Shown: positions 1 to 9,449 of the stretch, piece after piece | How positions within the stretch are numbered: the stretch's first letter is position 1 | Layout of the letters: each line of letters starts with the position of its first letter | Source of the DNA: an uncultured Acidobacteriota bacterium | GTDB taxonomy: Bacteria > Acidobacteriota > Terriglobia > Bryobacterales > Bryobacteraceae | Direction of reading: 5' to 3' | DNA: 64,000 nucleotides | Assembly (NCBI GenBank): GCA_902825945.1 | Contig: CADECY010000001.1 | Location: 62,001 to 126,000, forward strand | Translations under genes and position numbers: made by a program | The notes under the pieces: model-generated | Database searches by the model: none | Seen by the model: the letters and a program-made list of their open reading frames with translations, nothing else | What the model was told of the DNA's origin: nothing

Positions 1-210
1 GCCTTCCTGGCGGATCATCACCACCTTGCCATCGGCCGGCGACACCGCGTGCGCGCCCTTCGGAATCTCCCGCTCCGGGTCTCGGAAGAACCATAGGAAG
101 AATCCCGCCAGAACGAAGAACGGAACTCCGAACGCGGGCCGCGCCAAATAAGCCACCGCCGCGCCTCCCGCGAGACACGCCAGCGCGTAGTAGATTCCCG
201 TGATGACCAT
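1..210 (-). CDS. psd: Phosphatidylserine decarboxylase, N-terminal part
   Basis: The reading frame runs off the left edge, so only the first 70 residues are visible. It starts with ATG at 210, three bases after the stop of the preceding gene (kgd), in the same direction. Residues 3-40 are a hydrophobic membrane segment. FFRDPER follows at residues 41-47 and SPADGKV at 57-63, both characteristic of the proenzyme phosphatidylserine decarboxylases that convert phosphatidylserine to phosphatidylethanolamine at the inner membrane. The self-cleavage site that generates the pyruvoyl group lies outside the window. The compact N-terminus suggests the short, archaeal-type subfamily of about 210 residues; this is inference. 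Confidence 0.85.
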   Translation of the reverse strand, partial: MVITGIYYALACLAGGAAVAYLARPAFGVPFFVLAGFFLWFFRDPEREIPKGAHAVSPADGKVVMIRQEG

Positions 211-213
211 CGC

Positions 214-3200
214 TTATTTGGCCGTCTTCCGCCGAACCACGCGATGTTTCTTCACCGGCGCCACGCGATCCTCGGCGAACGCCGACTCGACGATCTCGGC
301 CTGCTCCTGCTCGTGCCGTTTGTACGATCCACCCGCCGGACTCGCGCTCTCGGGCCGCCCGATGTAGCGAATCTTTCGCCGCGACGGCTCGAGCATCGGC
401 TGCACGAAGCTGCGCATGAAACGCCAGATGCCCATGTTCCGCGGCTCTTCCTGCACCCAGGCGACATCGGCCGAGGAGGGATACCGCATCAGGATGTCGT
501 GCACCTGCTGCTTGGGGAACGGATAGATCTGTTCGAGGCGGACGATCGCCACGTGATCGCTCTCGCGCTTTTCCCGCCCCGCGAGCAGGTCGTAGTAGAC
601 CTTGCCCGAACAAAGCAGTACGCGTGATACGCGCTCGGGATTCGAAGCGGACGTTTCCCCGATCACTTCTCGGAACGAACCCGACGAAAGCTCGCCGATC
701 GTCGAAACCACCTTCGGATGCCGCAGCAGGCTTTTCGGCGTGAAAATCACCAGCGGCTTGCGAATTCCGCGATGGTCTGCCCCGCCGTGCATGTGGCGGC
801 GCAGTACGTGGAAATACTGCGCCGGCGTAGTGCAGTTGACCACCTGCATGTTCTCCTCGGCGCACATGGTCAGGAAACGCTCAATGCGCGCCGACGAATG
901 CTCCGGACCCTGCCCTTCGTATCCGTGTGGCAACAGCATCACCACGCCATTCGGCTGACCCCACTTCTGCTCGCTCACGGTGATGAACTGGTCGATCATG
1001 ATCTGCGCGCCGTTGACGAAGTCGCCGAACTGCGCCTCCCACATCACGAGTGCGCGCGGATCTCCGATCGAGTATCCGAACTCGAACCCGAGCACCGCAT
1101 ATTCGCTCAGCGAGCTGTCCCAGACGTCGAACGGCGCCTGATCGTTCGACAGGTGCTGAAGCGGTGTGTACTGGCTCCCGGTCTCGATATCGGTGAGCAC
1201 CAGGTGCCGTTGGCTGAACGTCCCGCGTCCGGAATCCTGTCCGCTCAACCGTACCGGAGTTCCTTCCAGGCAAAGCGTTCCGAACGCGAGCGTTTCCGCG
1301 GAAGCCCAGTCGATGGGCGCGCCTTGCAGCAGTTGTTTGCGCTTGTCGATGAAGCCCTTGAGCTTCTGGTGGAGGTTGAAATCCTCGGGCAGCACCGTGA
1401 TCGCGTCGATCACCCGTTCCAGATCCTCGCGCTCGGCGGCGGATTCCGCACGGAACGAAGCGATCGGATCGCGCGGCGCGATCCCCAGATCCTCGAAGTG
1501 ATATTTCACCGCGTTCTGCCGCGCTTCCTCGAAGCTCTCTTCGAGCTTTGCGGCCATGCGTTTTCGGAGCTTGTCCACCTGCGCGGCCGATACCACGTTA
1601 TCGCGCACCAGACGATCCGCGTAGATCGTACCCACCGAAGGATGATCCTTGATCTTGCGATACATCAAGGGCTGCGTGAAGCTCGGATCGTCGCCCTCGT
1701 TGTGACCGTGGCGGCGATAGCAGATCATGTCGATCACGACATCTTTCTTGAACCGCTGCCGGTAGTCATACGCAATCTGCGCCACACGCGCGCAGCCTTC
1801 CGGGTCGTCGCCGTTCACATGGAAAATCGGCGCCTGCACGGTGCGGGCCACGTCGGTGCAGTATACCGACGAACGCGATTCGTGCGGATCGGTGGTGAAG
1901 CCGATCTGGTTGTTGATCACCAGGTGAATCGTGCCGCCAGTGTGGTAGCCGAGAAGCTGGGAAAGATTCAGGGTTTCCGACACGACGCCCTGTCCGGCGA
2001 AAGCCGCGTCGCCGTGCAGCAGCACGGGAATCACGCGCTCACGGTTGACGTCCTTCAGGATCTCCTGCTTGGCGCGGACGATTCCCTCGACCACTGGATT
2101 CACCGCTTCGAGATGCGAGGGATTCGGCGCCACCGAAACCAGCACCTCGCGTCCGGACGCATTGCGATGAACGCCCGTGGCGCCCAAGTGATACTTCACG
2201 TCGCCCGAGCCTTGCGAGCTATCCGGATCGGGGTGGCCTTCGAACTCGCCGAAGATCTGCGAGACGGGCTTGCCCACCGAATTCGCCAGCACGTTGAGGC
2301 GTCCCCGATGTGCCATTCCGATCACGACTTCGTGCGCCCCCCCCTCGGCCGCGCTGCTGAGGACATCGTCGAGAATCGAGATCGCGGTCTCGGCACCCTC
2401 CAGCGAGAAGCGCTTCTGGCCCACGAATCGCGAGTGGATGAACGATTCGAACTGCTCGGCGGCAACCAGCCGGTCGAGAACCTGGACCTTCTCTTCCGCC
2501 GACAACGGCCAGTTGTTGCGCTGCGGCTCCATCCGCTGCTGTAGCCAGGTCTTCTCCTCCGGGTTCTGGATGCTCATGTATTCGCATCCGATCTTTCCGC
2601 AGTACGTCTGCTGGAGCGTCTCGAGAATCTCGCGCAGCGTCGCGACCGGTTTGGGCGCCGCTTCGCCGGTCAGCGCGCCGAGATTGCCGGTGATGAACTG
2701 GCGGTCGAGATCCCAGATCGTGAAGCCATAAGTGGCTGGATCGAGTTCCGGATGATACTGGGGCTCGATGCCGAGCGGATTCAGATCCGCGATCAGGTGT
2801 CCGCGCACGCGATAGGCGTTGATCAACTGCAGGATCGCGGCTTCCTTGGCCACTTCGTTCGCGCGTCCGATTCCGGCCGACATGCCGGGCAGCGCCGGAC
2901 GGTTATCGGCCTGCCATTTCGCCGGATGATAGGGGATCCGGAGTTCCTGGAAGATCTCCTCGTAGAAGCCTTCCTCGCCGGTGAGCAACTGCTGCACGAT
3001 CCCGAGGAACATGCCCGATTCAGCGCCCTGGATCACGCGGTGATCGTAGGTGCAGCCGATCATCATCACCTTGCTCAGGCCGAGCGAGGCGAGCACTTCC
3101 GGATTGGCACCCTGATACTCGGCCGGAAAATCGATCGCGCCAGAGGCGATGATACACCCCTGCCCGGGCATTAGCCGCGGCACCGATCCGAGCGTGCCGA

Positions 3201-3969
3201 CAGTTCCCGGATTGGTCAACGAAAGCGTCGTGCCCTGAAAATCCTCGACCGTGAGCTTCGACTTGCGCGCCCGCGCGACCAAATCGTCGAACTTGGCCAT
3301 GTAGGCCGCGAACGTGAGCGATCCGGCATCCCGGATGTTGGGCACCACCAGCGCACGTCCGCCACCACCGGTAGCGACATCCACGGCCACGCCGAGGTTG
3401 ATCGGCTTGCGAACCACGCGGAACGCCTCGCCGTTCTGTTCGGCGTAGGCATCGTTCATCGCGGGCTGCTTCTTCACCGCTTGCACGATTGCCCATCCGA
3501 GCAGATGCGTGTAGGAGATCTTGCTCTTGCCGGTTACGGTACGGAACTGGTTGATGATCCGGCGATTCTCTTCCATCACCTTGACCGGGATCGCGCGCTG
3601 AGATGTCGCCGTGGGAACGCTCAGGCTCGCGATCATGTTCGCCGCCAAGCGCCCGGGCGCGCCGCGAAGTGGTACTAATTGTTCCGACGATCCGACCGCG
3701 ACGGCTTGCTGCTGCGGTGTGACTGCGGTGTTCGGGGCGACGGCGGCCGGCTCGGCGACGCTAGGGGAGGGCGGCGCCGGTGGGGCAGGGGGCACGGCAG
3801 CGGCCGGTTCGGCTTCGCCCGGTTGAGAGTGACCATTGGCAGGCGGCGCGCCGGCCTTGAAGACGCTCTTCCAGCTCTCATCCACCAGGCCACGGTCGTG
3901 TTGGTACTGCTGGTACAGCTCTTCTTCCAGCCAACTGTTGATATCAGGTGCGGACTTCGATTCAGGCAT
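214..3969 (-). CDS. kgd: Multifunctional 2-oxoglutarate decarboxylase/dehydrogenase E1 with acyltransferase domain
   Basis: About 1251 residues. Residues 8-36 match the short N-terminal segment of 2-oxoglutarate dehydrogenase E1. A Pro/Ala-rich linker follows (about 40-100), then an E2-type acyltransferase domain (about 105-335) and a thiamine-diphosphate E1 domain with a transketolase-like C-terminal half (about 370-1251; GMAHRGRLNVL, HGDAAFAGQG and GPEHSSARIERF are visible). This is the architecture of the mycobacterial Kgd enzyme of the TCA cycle; no lipoyl domain is present. The acyltransferase motif reads DHRVIQGA (309-316), with Gln where classical E2 enzymes have the catalytic Asp of HxxxDG. 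The start at 3969 (MPESKSAP) is chosen over ATG 3990 or 4104 because homology begins there and the longer versions overlap the upstream gene. Three bases separate it from psd. Confidence 0.9.
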   Translation of the reverse strand: MPESKSAPDINSWLEEELYQQYQHDRGLVDESWKSVFKAGAPPANGHSQPGEAEPAAAVPPAPPAPPSPSVAEPAAVAPNTAVTPQQQAVAVGSSEQLVPLRGAPGRLAANMIASLSVPTATSQRAIPVKVMEENRRIINQFRTVTGKSKISYTHLLGWAIVQAVKKQPAMNDAYAEQNGEAFRVVRKPINLGVAVDVATGGGGRALVVPNIRDAGSLTFAAYMAKFDDLVARARKSKLTVEDFQGTTLSLTNPGTVGTLGSVPRLMPGQGCIIASGAIDFPAEYQGANPEVLASLGLSKVMMIGCTYDHRVIQGAESGMFLGIVQQLLTGEEGFYEEIFQELRIPYHPAKWQADNRPALPGMSAGIGRANEVAKEAAILQLINAYRVRGHLIADLNPLGIEPQYHPELDPATYGFTIWDLDRQFITGNLGALTGEAAPKPVATLREILETLQQTYCGKIGCEYMSIQNPEEKTWLQQRMEPQRNNWPLSAEEKVQVLDRLVAAEQFESFIHSRFVGQKRFSLEGAETAISILDDVLSSAAEGGAHEVVIGMAHRGRLNVLANSVGKPVSQIFGEFEGHPDPDSSQGSGDVKYHLGATGVHRNASGREVLVSVAPNPSHLEAVNPVVEGIVRAKQEILKDVNRERVIPVLLHGDAAFAGQGVVSETLNLSQLLGYHTGGTIHLVINNQIGFTTDPHESRSSVYCTDVARTVQAPIFHVNGDDPEGCARVAQIAYDYRQRFKKDVVIDMICYRRHGHNEGDDPSFTQPLMYRKIKDHPSVGTIYADRLVRDNVVSAAQVDKLRKRMAAKLEESFEEARQNAVKYHFEDLGIAPRDPIASFRAESAAEREDLERVIDAITVLPEDFNLHQKLKGFIDKRKQLLQGAPIDWASAETLAFGTLCLEGTPVRLSGQDSGRGTFSQRHLVLTDIETGSQYTPLQHLSNDQAPFDVWDSSLSEYAVLGFEFGYSIGDPRALVMWEAQFGDFVNGAQIMIDQFITVSEQKWGQPNGVVMLLPHGYEGQGPEHSSARIERFLTMCAEENMQVVNCTTPAQYFHVLRRHMHGGADHRGIRKPLVIFTPKSLLRHPKVVSTIGELSSGSFREVIGETSASNPERVSRVLLCSGKVYYDLLAGREKRESDHVAIVRLEQIYPFPKQQVHDILMRYPSSADVAWVQEEPRNMGIWRFMRSFVQPMLEPSRRKIRYIGRPESASPAGGSYKRHEQEQAEIVESAFAEDRVAPVKKHRVVRRKTAK

Positions 3970-4007
3970 GTTCCAGACGTACACTTCCATGATATCGTGG
4001 CAGGCTC

Positions 4008-4541
4008 TCAGAAACGGTGCTCTCGAATCCACGAAAGCACTTCCATCTCGACGCTGAACCCGGCCTCCCCCCGCCGGTACCGCTCTTCCAAATGAAACGC
4101 GCATCGCTCGAGCGGGATCGACTCGTAGCTGCCCCCCTCGAGCAATCCTCGCGCATAGAGCCAGGTAAACCGCGGCACGCCCAGCAGCCGGAACTGCACG
4201 ACATGCACGAGTTCGTGGAACAGCAGCCCCAGCGCCATCGGTTCCCGCGCCGCGATCACATGCCCGAAAGTGATCGCCTCGACGAGCGATACTTGGGGAA
4301 AGCTCAACCCGAGGCGCCGCAGGGTATCGGTCAAGGCAGGCTCGGAAACCGGCAGGGGATCGGACTCGACCACCCTAACCCGCCTCAGATCGGAGGGATG
4401 AAAATAAGGCCGGAGAACCTCCTGATCGTTCGCAATCAACGGGCGCGCCACCCCGCCGAGCCGGCTTCGGTGCACGGCAATGTAAAGTGCCGCCAGCGGA
4501 GTAGCCATAGTGGCGGCGATACTGGCGGCGAGCCGGTTCAC
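4008..4541 (-). CDS. Small putative HExxH metallopeptidase-like protein
   Basis: 177 residues from GTG at 4541; ATG at 4508 is an alternative start. The first 23 residues are hydrophobic and may be a membrane anchor or signal. The sequence HELVH at 109-113 is a textbook zinc-binding HExxH helix, preceded by the hydrophobic run ALGLLF. I do not recognise a named family. No clear third zinc ligand can be assigned, although Glu residues 25-40 positions downstream are candidates. It sits between the response regulator gene (27 bp upstream) and kgd, in the same orientation. It is equally compatible with a DUF4157-like or housekeeping peptidase-like protein. Substrate unknown. Confidence 0.6.
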   Translation of the reverse strand: MNRLAASIAATMATPLAALYIAVHRSRLGGVARPLIANDQEVLRPYFHPSDLRRVRVVESDPLPVSEPALTDTLRRLGLSFPQVSLVEAITFGHVIAAREPMALGLLFHELVHVVQFRLLGVPRFTWLYARGLLEGGSYESIPLERCAFHLEERYRRGEAGFSVEMEVLSWIREHRF

Positions 4542-4568
4542 TCAAAGCCAATTTAGCACCGGGCGCCT

Positions 4569-5339
4569 TCAGAACGCCTTCAGCAGGACATGTTTCAAGC
4601 GGTCACGATAGCTGCGGCTGAGCGTCAGTTGCGTGCCGTCCTGGAGCACCACCTGATAGTCGCCACGGAACCATGGTCGCATTTCGCGGATGCGATCGAG
4701 GTTGACGATCGTCGATCGATGGATCCGCAAGAAGCGGCTCGAGTCGAGCCGTTTTTCGAACGCGTTCATCGTCTCGCGCACCACGTGCGTTTCAGTACCG
4801 CAATGCAGGCAGACATAGTTGTCGGCGGCCTCCACCCAGTCGATGGACGGAGCCTTCACGAGAATCACGTGCCCACCGGTGCGAATCGCAATGCGGCTCG
4901 AATCCGCGCGCCCCTTTTCGATTCCCTCGAGCAGTTGGACCAGTCGCGAATTGATGTCGCCATGCCGGATCAGGGTGATCTGCGACTTGGCGCGCTTCAC
5001 CACGTCTTGAAATCGCTTGCGGTCGAACGGCTTCAGCAGATAGTCGAACGCATGGGCCTCGAACGCACGCAGCGCATACTCATCGTACGCCGTCACGAAA
5101 ATCGTTACCGGCATGTCGTCTGGCGGAAGCTGCTGCAACACTTCGAACCCGGTCATGCCGGGCATCTGCACGTCGAGGAACAGAAGCCGCGGCTTGCGCT
5201 GCTTCATCACCTCGATCGCCTCCTCGCCGTTTCCGCATTCGGCCACGATGTCGAGTTCCGGATCGAGGCATAGCAATCGCCGGATACGGTTCCTCGCCAA
5301 TCGTTCATCGTCAACGATGAGTGTGCTAATCGCCTGCAT
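4569..5339 (-). CDS. LytR/AlgR-type response regulator (REC-LytTR)
   Basis: 256 residues. The receiver domain occupies about 1-125, with acidic residues near the N-terminus (VDDE) and the phospho-acceptor Asp56 in LFLDVQMPG. The LytTR DNA-binding domain occupies about 155-255 and includes the family hallmark RFLRIHRSTIVNLDRI. It should bind direct repeats upstream of target promoters once phosphorylated by its cognate kinase. Its start overlaps the end of the histidine kinase gene by 14 bp, so the two are translationally coupled and almost certainly partners. Targets cannot be read from this sequence. Confidence 0.93.
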   Translation of the reverse strand: MQAISTLIVDDERLARNRIRRLLCLDPELDIVAECGNGEEAIEVMKQRKPRLLFLDVQMPGMTGFEVLQQLPPDDMPVTIFVTAYDEYALRAFEAHAFDYLLKPFDRKRFQDVVKRAKSQITLIRHGDINSRLVQLLEGIEKGRADSSRIAIRTGGHVILVKAPSIDWVEAADNYVCLHCGTETHVVRETMNAFEKRLDSSRFLRIHRSTIVNLDRIREMRPWFRGDYQVVLQDGTQLTLSRSYRDRLKHVLLKAF

Positions 5340-6483
5340 GTGCCTCCCTCCTCCCCAACAGCGGCGGAGCCGGCTGCCCGGACTGCGCCTCTGGAACCGT
5401 GACCGGATCGGCCTCGCGCTGGAATGGCATCACGATTCGAGCGCGCGTCCCTTGATCGGTTTCGCTCAGTTCCATCGACTGGTTCTCACCATAGAGCCGT
5501 TCCAGGCGTCCCCGCGTCGAAGACAGCCCAACCCCTTCCCGCGGGGGCGCGTCCGTCCGGAGCCCTGGCCCGTCGTCAGTTACCGAAAGCTCCAGGCGGT
5601 CTCCCTCGCGCACCGCCGCGATCACCACCCGTCCCCCCGTGACACGCCGCGAGATCCCGTGGCGGATCGCGTTTTCCACCAGCGGTTGCAGAATCAGGTT
5701 GGGCACTTGCGCCATTTCCGTTTCCGGATCGATTCGATATTCCACTGTCAATCGATCATCGAACCTCGTCTTTTCGATTTCCAGATACAGATTCAGAAAA
5801 TCCAGCTCTTCCTTTAGCGGAACCTCCTGCGCGCCCGAGTTGTCGATCGAGCGTCTCAGGAGTTCGCTCAGCCGCGCGATCATCGCCTCGGCTCCCTCCG
5901 GGTCCTCATGGACGAGTTCGGAGATGCTGTGCAGCGTATTGAATAGGAAGTGCGGATCGAGTTGCATCCGCAGCGCCTGAAGCTGCGCCTGCACCAGTTG
6001 CGTCTGGAGTTGAGCGGACTGCACTAGGCTGTTCTGATAGCGCCGGTAATAGTCAGCCGCGAGCACCGCCAGAACAATTCCCCAGTAGATCGCAAACCCG
6101 GCATCGAAGCCCATGCTGATCGAACGGAGCAGCGCGGGCACCGAGAATCCCTTGGCGATGTACTCGGGGGGGCGTGAGGCACCGAGGAAATCCCAGTAGA
6201 TCTTGATCGCGCTGGCAAAGAGCGCCGATCCTCCCAGGTGAATCGCGATGTTGCGCCAGAGGTTCCGCCGGTCGATCGGAAACCGGCGCGCCAGCAACAG
6301 GATGAAAGGCGTGAGCAGCAGCCCGATCGAGGTCCATACCAGCTCGGTCCGGAAGCAGGAACTCCAGGAGTAGGGCTTGGGCAGCAGGGCGGTGCGATAG
6401 TGCAACTGGGCTGCGGAGTACACGGTCTCCACGGTCCAGAAGGACAGGATCAGCCCTGCTTGACGCAATCGTTTCCGGCTCAT
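5326..6483 (-). CDS. LytS-family sensor histidine kinase
   Basis: 385 residues. Four or so hydrophobic segments lie between residues 10 and 143, with no large periplasmic domain, so the sensor is probably the membrane module itself. A short coiled stretch (150-172) leads into the His_kinase motif with His178 in LDPHFLFNTL. The ATP-binding domain follows: N-box LQPLVENAIRHG, G1 box VTDDGPGL and G2-like GVGLSSTRGRL. A GGGAGA ribosome-binding sequence sits 5 nt before the ATG. It is first in a two-gene unit with the LytTR regulator. The 170 bp upstream hold no other gene. Confidence 0.93.
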   Translation of the reverse strand: MSRKRLRQAGLILSFWTVETVYSAAQLHYRTALLPKPYSWSSCFRTELVWTSIGLLLTPFILLLARRFPIDRRNLWRNIAIHLGGSALFASAIKIYWDFLGASRPPEYIAKGFSVPALLRSISMGFDAGFAIYWGIVLAVLAADYYRRYQNSLVQSAQLQTQLVQAQLQALRMQLDPHFLFNTLHSISELVHEDPEGAEAMIARLSELLRRSIDNSGAQEVPLKEELDFLNLYLEIEKTRFDDRLTVEYRIDPETEMAQVPNLILQPLVENAIRHGISRRVTGGRVVIAAVREGDRLELSVTDDGPGLRTDAPPREGVGLSSTRGRLERLYGENQSMELSETDQGTRARIVMPFQREADPVTVPEAQSGQPAPPLLGRREAHAGD

Positions 6484-6655
6484 GAAAATCTCCCGGCCAG
6501 CCCCCAGTGGGATGAACTATCAATAGACGAAGCCGGCGCGATTTTGTTCGTAACAATCGCGCCAGATGCTCCGGTGCGCACCCATTATTTCGCACCTCGT
6601 GGCTGAGACGGTACGAGCCTGAAGCGAAACGGACTCCGGGAGGGGTGAAACGGAC

Positions 6656-7990
6656 CTACGGTGCCAGCGGAATGAACTCGAACCGGTTCACCACCACTTC
6701 GATCGCGCTCTTCACACGTGGCGCCCGGCCCTGAAATAGCCACAGATTCATGCGGACATTTTCTCCACCAGCGGGCGGAATTCCGCTCCGGAAGGTATGT
6801 TCGCGAATGACTTGGCTAGGATTGGCGGGCGTGGCGGAATCGCCGATGACCGAGCGCGCGGTGACGAGCGTGGGGGTCCATAGGAAGCTGTGATTCGTTT
6901 TGGTCAGCCCAGCCGGGATGTAGAAGTCGATCGACTGGCCCGGAGTCGTGTAAGGTTGCACCGCGTAGTCCGCGTTGTAGCCGGACCGTGCGTCGCCCCA
7001 CTTGGAGAACTCGATGTCGATCTCGCGGTAGTAATACGCCGGATCGCCCGTCTTCCACGTGAACAGGCCCACCACCACGTTCGGATCGAAGTTATCCACC
7101 GGTGTATCGAGGTAGAAGCGATAGGTTCCGTGGCCGAACGAGGCGTTGGAGACCACCTCCGTACACTGCCACGTATTTCCGCTCACCGTCATGCGCAGAT
7201 GCAGCCGCCCCGCCGAATCGACCCATACGTTGTTGGTGCTGTCGGAGAATAGATTCGGTCCTGGACCCACTTTCGAGCCGCTGCTCGCCTTCACCCACCA
7301 GTCGTAGCCGGAGAAGCGGATGACACGCTTGGTGGGAGTCACGCCCGCGGGCTGTGTCACCTTGTTCGAAACCGGATCGAAGACTTCGGGAATATCGGGC
7401 GATCCTCCCTCCAGCATCACCGTGCCATCGCCCTGAAGTTCTCCACGGTGGCCGTAGCGGCTGTCGTGCAGGCGCGCTTCGTTCAGGCGCGAACGGCTCG
7501 TAACGGCGTCGTAGATCTCGACCGTGGCGGTGGGCCCATCAGGCGTCTCCCCGCCGGTGAACACCACGGATCCATCGGCAAGCGCGGTGGCTGTATGGTG
7601 AGCTCGGGCGACGGCCAAGGTCCCATGGGAACGCCACTGATCGGCTGCGGGATCGTAGATCTCGAGAGCCGCGGTGACGAAGCCATGAACCGCGCCGCCC
7701 GCAACGAGAATCCGCCCATCCGGCAACACGGTGCACGAATGTCCACTGAGCGGAGACGGCATCGCCGCAAGCTGCCGCGAAACTCCGTTCGCCTCGATCC
7801 GTTCGGCGGAGTTGGTCACGCCCATCGCCGTCTGCCCGCCGAACAGATAGGCCTCGCCGCCGGGCATCACCACCGAACAAGAGCCAGGCGGAACCGTCCG
7901 CCCCGCTCGCAACAGACGGTCCTCGACTGACGCACGATCGCTCGCCAACGCCAGGAAAGCCAACCCGAGAAATCCGATAATTCCGCGCAC
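6656..7990 (-). CDS. Secreted kelch-repeat/GH16-like fusion protein
   Basis: 444 residues. Residues 1-17 form a hydrophobic signal peptide. Residues 35-210 hold about four kelch-type blades, each with a DGxxxxxGG turn (for example LPDGRILVAGG and LADGSVVFTGG). Four blades are too few to close a typical six- or seven-bladed propeller alone. Residues 225-440 look like a GH16 jelly roll, with the catalytic-type motif EIDIEF at 323-328 (Glu323, Asp325, Glu327). GH16 enzymes cleave beta-glucans, agars or carrageenans; the substrate here is unknown. The start is GTG at 7990, supported by a CATAAT -10 element six bases upstream, which suggests a leaderless mRNA. A sulfatase gene lies upstream in the same orientation. 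Confidence 0.75.
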   Translation of the reverse strand: MRGIIGFLGLAFLALASDRASVEDRLLRAGRTVPPGSCSVVMPGGEAYLFGGQTAMGVTNSAERIEANGVSRQLAAMPSPLSGHSCTVLPDGRILVAGGAVHGFVTAALEIYDPAADQWRSHGTLAVARAHHTATALADGSVVFTGGETPDGPTATVEIYDAVTSRSRLNEARLHDSRYGHRGELQGDGTVMLEGGSPDIPEVFDPVSNKVTQPAGVTPTKRVIRFSGYDWWVKASSGSKVGPGPNLFSDSTNNVWVDSAGRLHLRMTVSGNTWQCTEVVSNASFGHGTYRFYLDTPVDNFDPNVVVGLFTWKTGDPAYYYREIDIEFSKWGDARSGYNADYAVQPYTTPGQSIDFYIPAGLTKTNHSFLWTPTLVTARSVIGDSATPANPSQVIREHTFRSGIPPAGGENVRMNLWLFQGRAPRVKSAIEVVVNRFEFIPLAP

Positions 7991-7996
7991 GTCCCG

Positions 7997-8002
7997 ATTA
8001 TG
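7997..8002 (-). promoter_or_regulatory. Putative -10 element (CATAAT) for a leaderless kelch/GH16 mRNA
   Basis: On the minus strand CATAAT is followed by the six bases CGGGAC and then GTG. Transcription would start at or next to the first base of the start codon. The same spacing recurs at several other genes in this window. Confidence 0.45.
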
Positions 8003-8095
8003 CGGCGCAGGCTCGAATCAGGATAGACGTGTATTTCAGCTAGGCCCACCGCAATGAACCCCTATCACCGGGACTTCGCTAGGCGATAGTCCGGC

Positions 8096-9442
8096 TCAGT
8101 AGTCACGGAATGGACCGCGCGGTTCGCTCGCGTCCATCTCCTTGCGCCACGCCTGCCACTTGCCCTGCATCATCGCCGCTACCTCGGGTTTGCTGGAACT
8201 GAGATCGGCGGTTTCGCCCGGATCGGCGGAGAGATCGAACAGCCCTTTGCCGCCGCCGGAGTCGAGCCATTTCCACCGGCCCGATCGCGCGGCCTTGTCG
8301 CCCTGTTTCTGCCAGAACATCTCAGTCCGGGGCGATTTCGCCTTACCCTGAAGCACTGGCATCAGGTCGAACCCGTCGAGCTTCACCTTCGGCAGTGTCG
8401 TGCCGGCGGCCTTGGCGAATGTCGGCAACAGTTCGAGCGTGGTCGCGAATTCGTTCGTCACCTGGCCCTTGGGAATCTGGCCCGGCCACCGCGCCAGCAG
8501 CGGCACCCGATATCCGCCTTCCCAGAGGCTCGACTTGCCGCCACGCAGCGGACCGTTCTTCTTCCCCGTCCCGCCGTTGTCGCTCGAAAACATCACCAGC
8601 GTGTCGTTCTCCTGCCCCCGCGCGCGGACCTCGGCGAGGATCGCCCCCACCGCATCGTCGAGATGCGAAATCCATGCCTTATACAGCGCGCGCCGATCGT
8701 CCTTGTACATCGCCATGTACTTCGGCTCTTCCTGCTGCGCGGACTTGTCGAACGTCGAAGCTCCGTGCGGCGCGTTGAACGGAAGGTAGAGGAAGTAGGG
8801 ATTGCTGCCCGCCTCGCGAATGAAGCGGAGCGCCTCGCGCTGGAACAGATCGGTGGCATGACCCGGCTCCTGGATCCGATCGTTGCCCCGGAACATCGAC
8901 GGCACCCCGTAGCGCGCGTGCGTGTAGTAGTCGATGCCGGTGTTGGCGAAACCGTAGAAGAAATCGAAGCCGCGCTGAAGCGGCAGGAAGCGGCGCGCCC
9001 GCCCGCTGTCCCATTTGCCGATCACGCCCGTCCGGTATCCCGCGCTCTTCATCACTTGACCGATCGTGGTCTCGCGAGTGTCGAGCCCGAGCGTCATTTC
9101 AGGCGAGGTCGCGTAGTTCTCCTCGGTGAACTGGAACTTCCAGTTCACCTCGTTGTTGCGGATCATGTCGTAGAGCCCGTTGCGCTGCGGATAGCGGCCG
9201 GTGAGGATCGCCGATCGCGAGGGTGTGCAGGCGGGCCAGCAGACGGTGAAGTCGGTGAAGCGGACTCCATCCCGTGCGATGCCGTCGATGTTCGGAGACT
9301 TCACGGTCGCGTCGCCGGTGCATCCGAGATCGGCGTAACCGAGGTCATCGGCGAGAATGAAGATGATATTCGGTTTGCGGGTCTGCGCGGGAGCGGCAAG
9401 GGCGGACGCGGCGGAGGCGAGCCATTGGCGGCGGTCGATCAT
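8096..9442 (-). CDS. Arylsulfatase-type sulfatase, secreted
   Basis: 448 residues from ATG 9442. A short N-terminal segment DRRQWLASAASALAAP resembles a Tat-type export signal. The metal site begins with FILADDLGYADLG. The sulfatase signature CTPSR (Cys72) supplies the cysteine converted to formylglycine, and GRYPQRNGL completes the signature. Downstream, FSSDNGG and LARWPG are typical of the arylsulfatase A/N-acetylglucosamine-sulfatase group. It should hydrolyse sulfate esters on polysaccharides or glycans in the periplasm. A start further upstream (to 9547) would overlap the polyphosphate kinase gene and adds no homology. ATG 9451 is a close alternative. The GH16-like gene downstream fits glycan breakdown. 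Confidence 0.9.
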   Translation of the reverse strand: MIDRRQWLASAASALAAPAQTRKPNIIFILADDLGYADLGCTGDATVKSPNIDGIARDGVRFTDFTVCWPACTPSRSAILTGRYPQRNGLYDMIRNNEVNWKFQFTEENYATSPEMTLGLDTRETTIGQVMKSAGYRTGVIGKWDSGRARRFLPLQRGFDFFYGFANTGIDYYTHARYGVPSMFRGNDRIQEPGHATDLFQREALRFIREAGSNPYFLYLPFNAPHGASTFDKSAQQEEPKYMAMYKDDRRALYKAWISHLDDAVGAILAEVRARGQENDTLVMFSSDNGGTGKKNGPLRGGKSSLWEGGYRVPLLARWPGQIPKGQVTNEFATTLELLPTFAKAAGTTLPKVKLDGFDLMPVLQGKAKSPRTEMFWQKQGDKAARSGRWKWLDSGGGKGLFDLSADPGETADLSSSKPEVAAMMQGKWQAWRKEMDASEPRGPFRDY

Positions 9443-9449
9443 GCGGACC

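Noticed and set aside
718-2544. 608-codon plus-strand open frame opposite kgd
   Set aside because: It mirrors the kgd codons; the translation lacks any domain and is rich in Arg/His, as expected for the antisense of a GC-rich gene.
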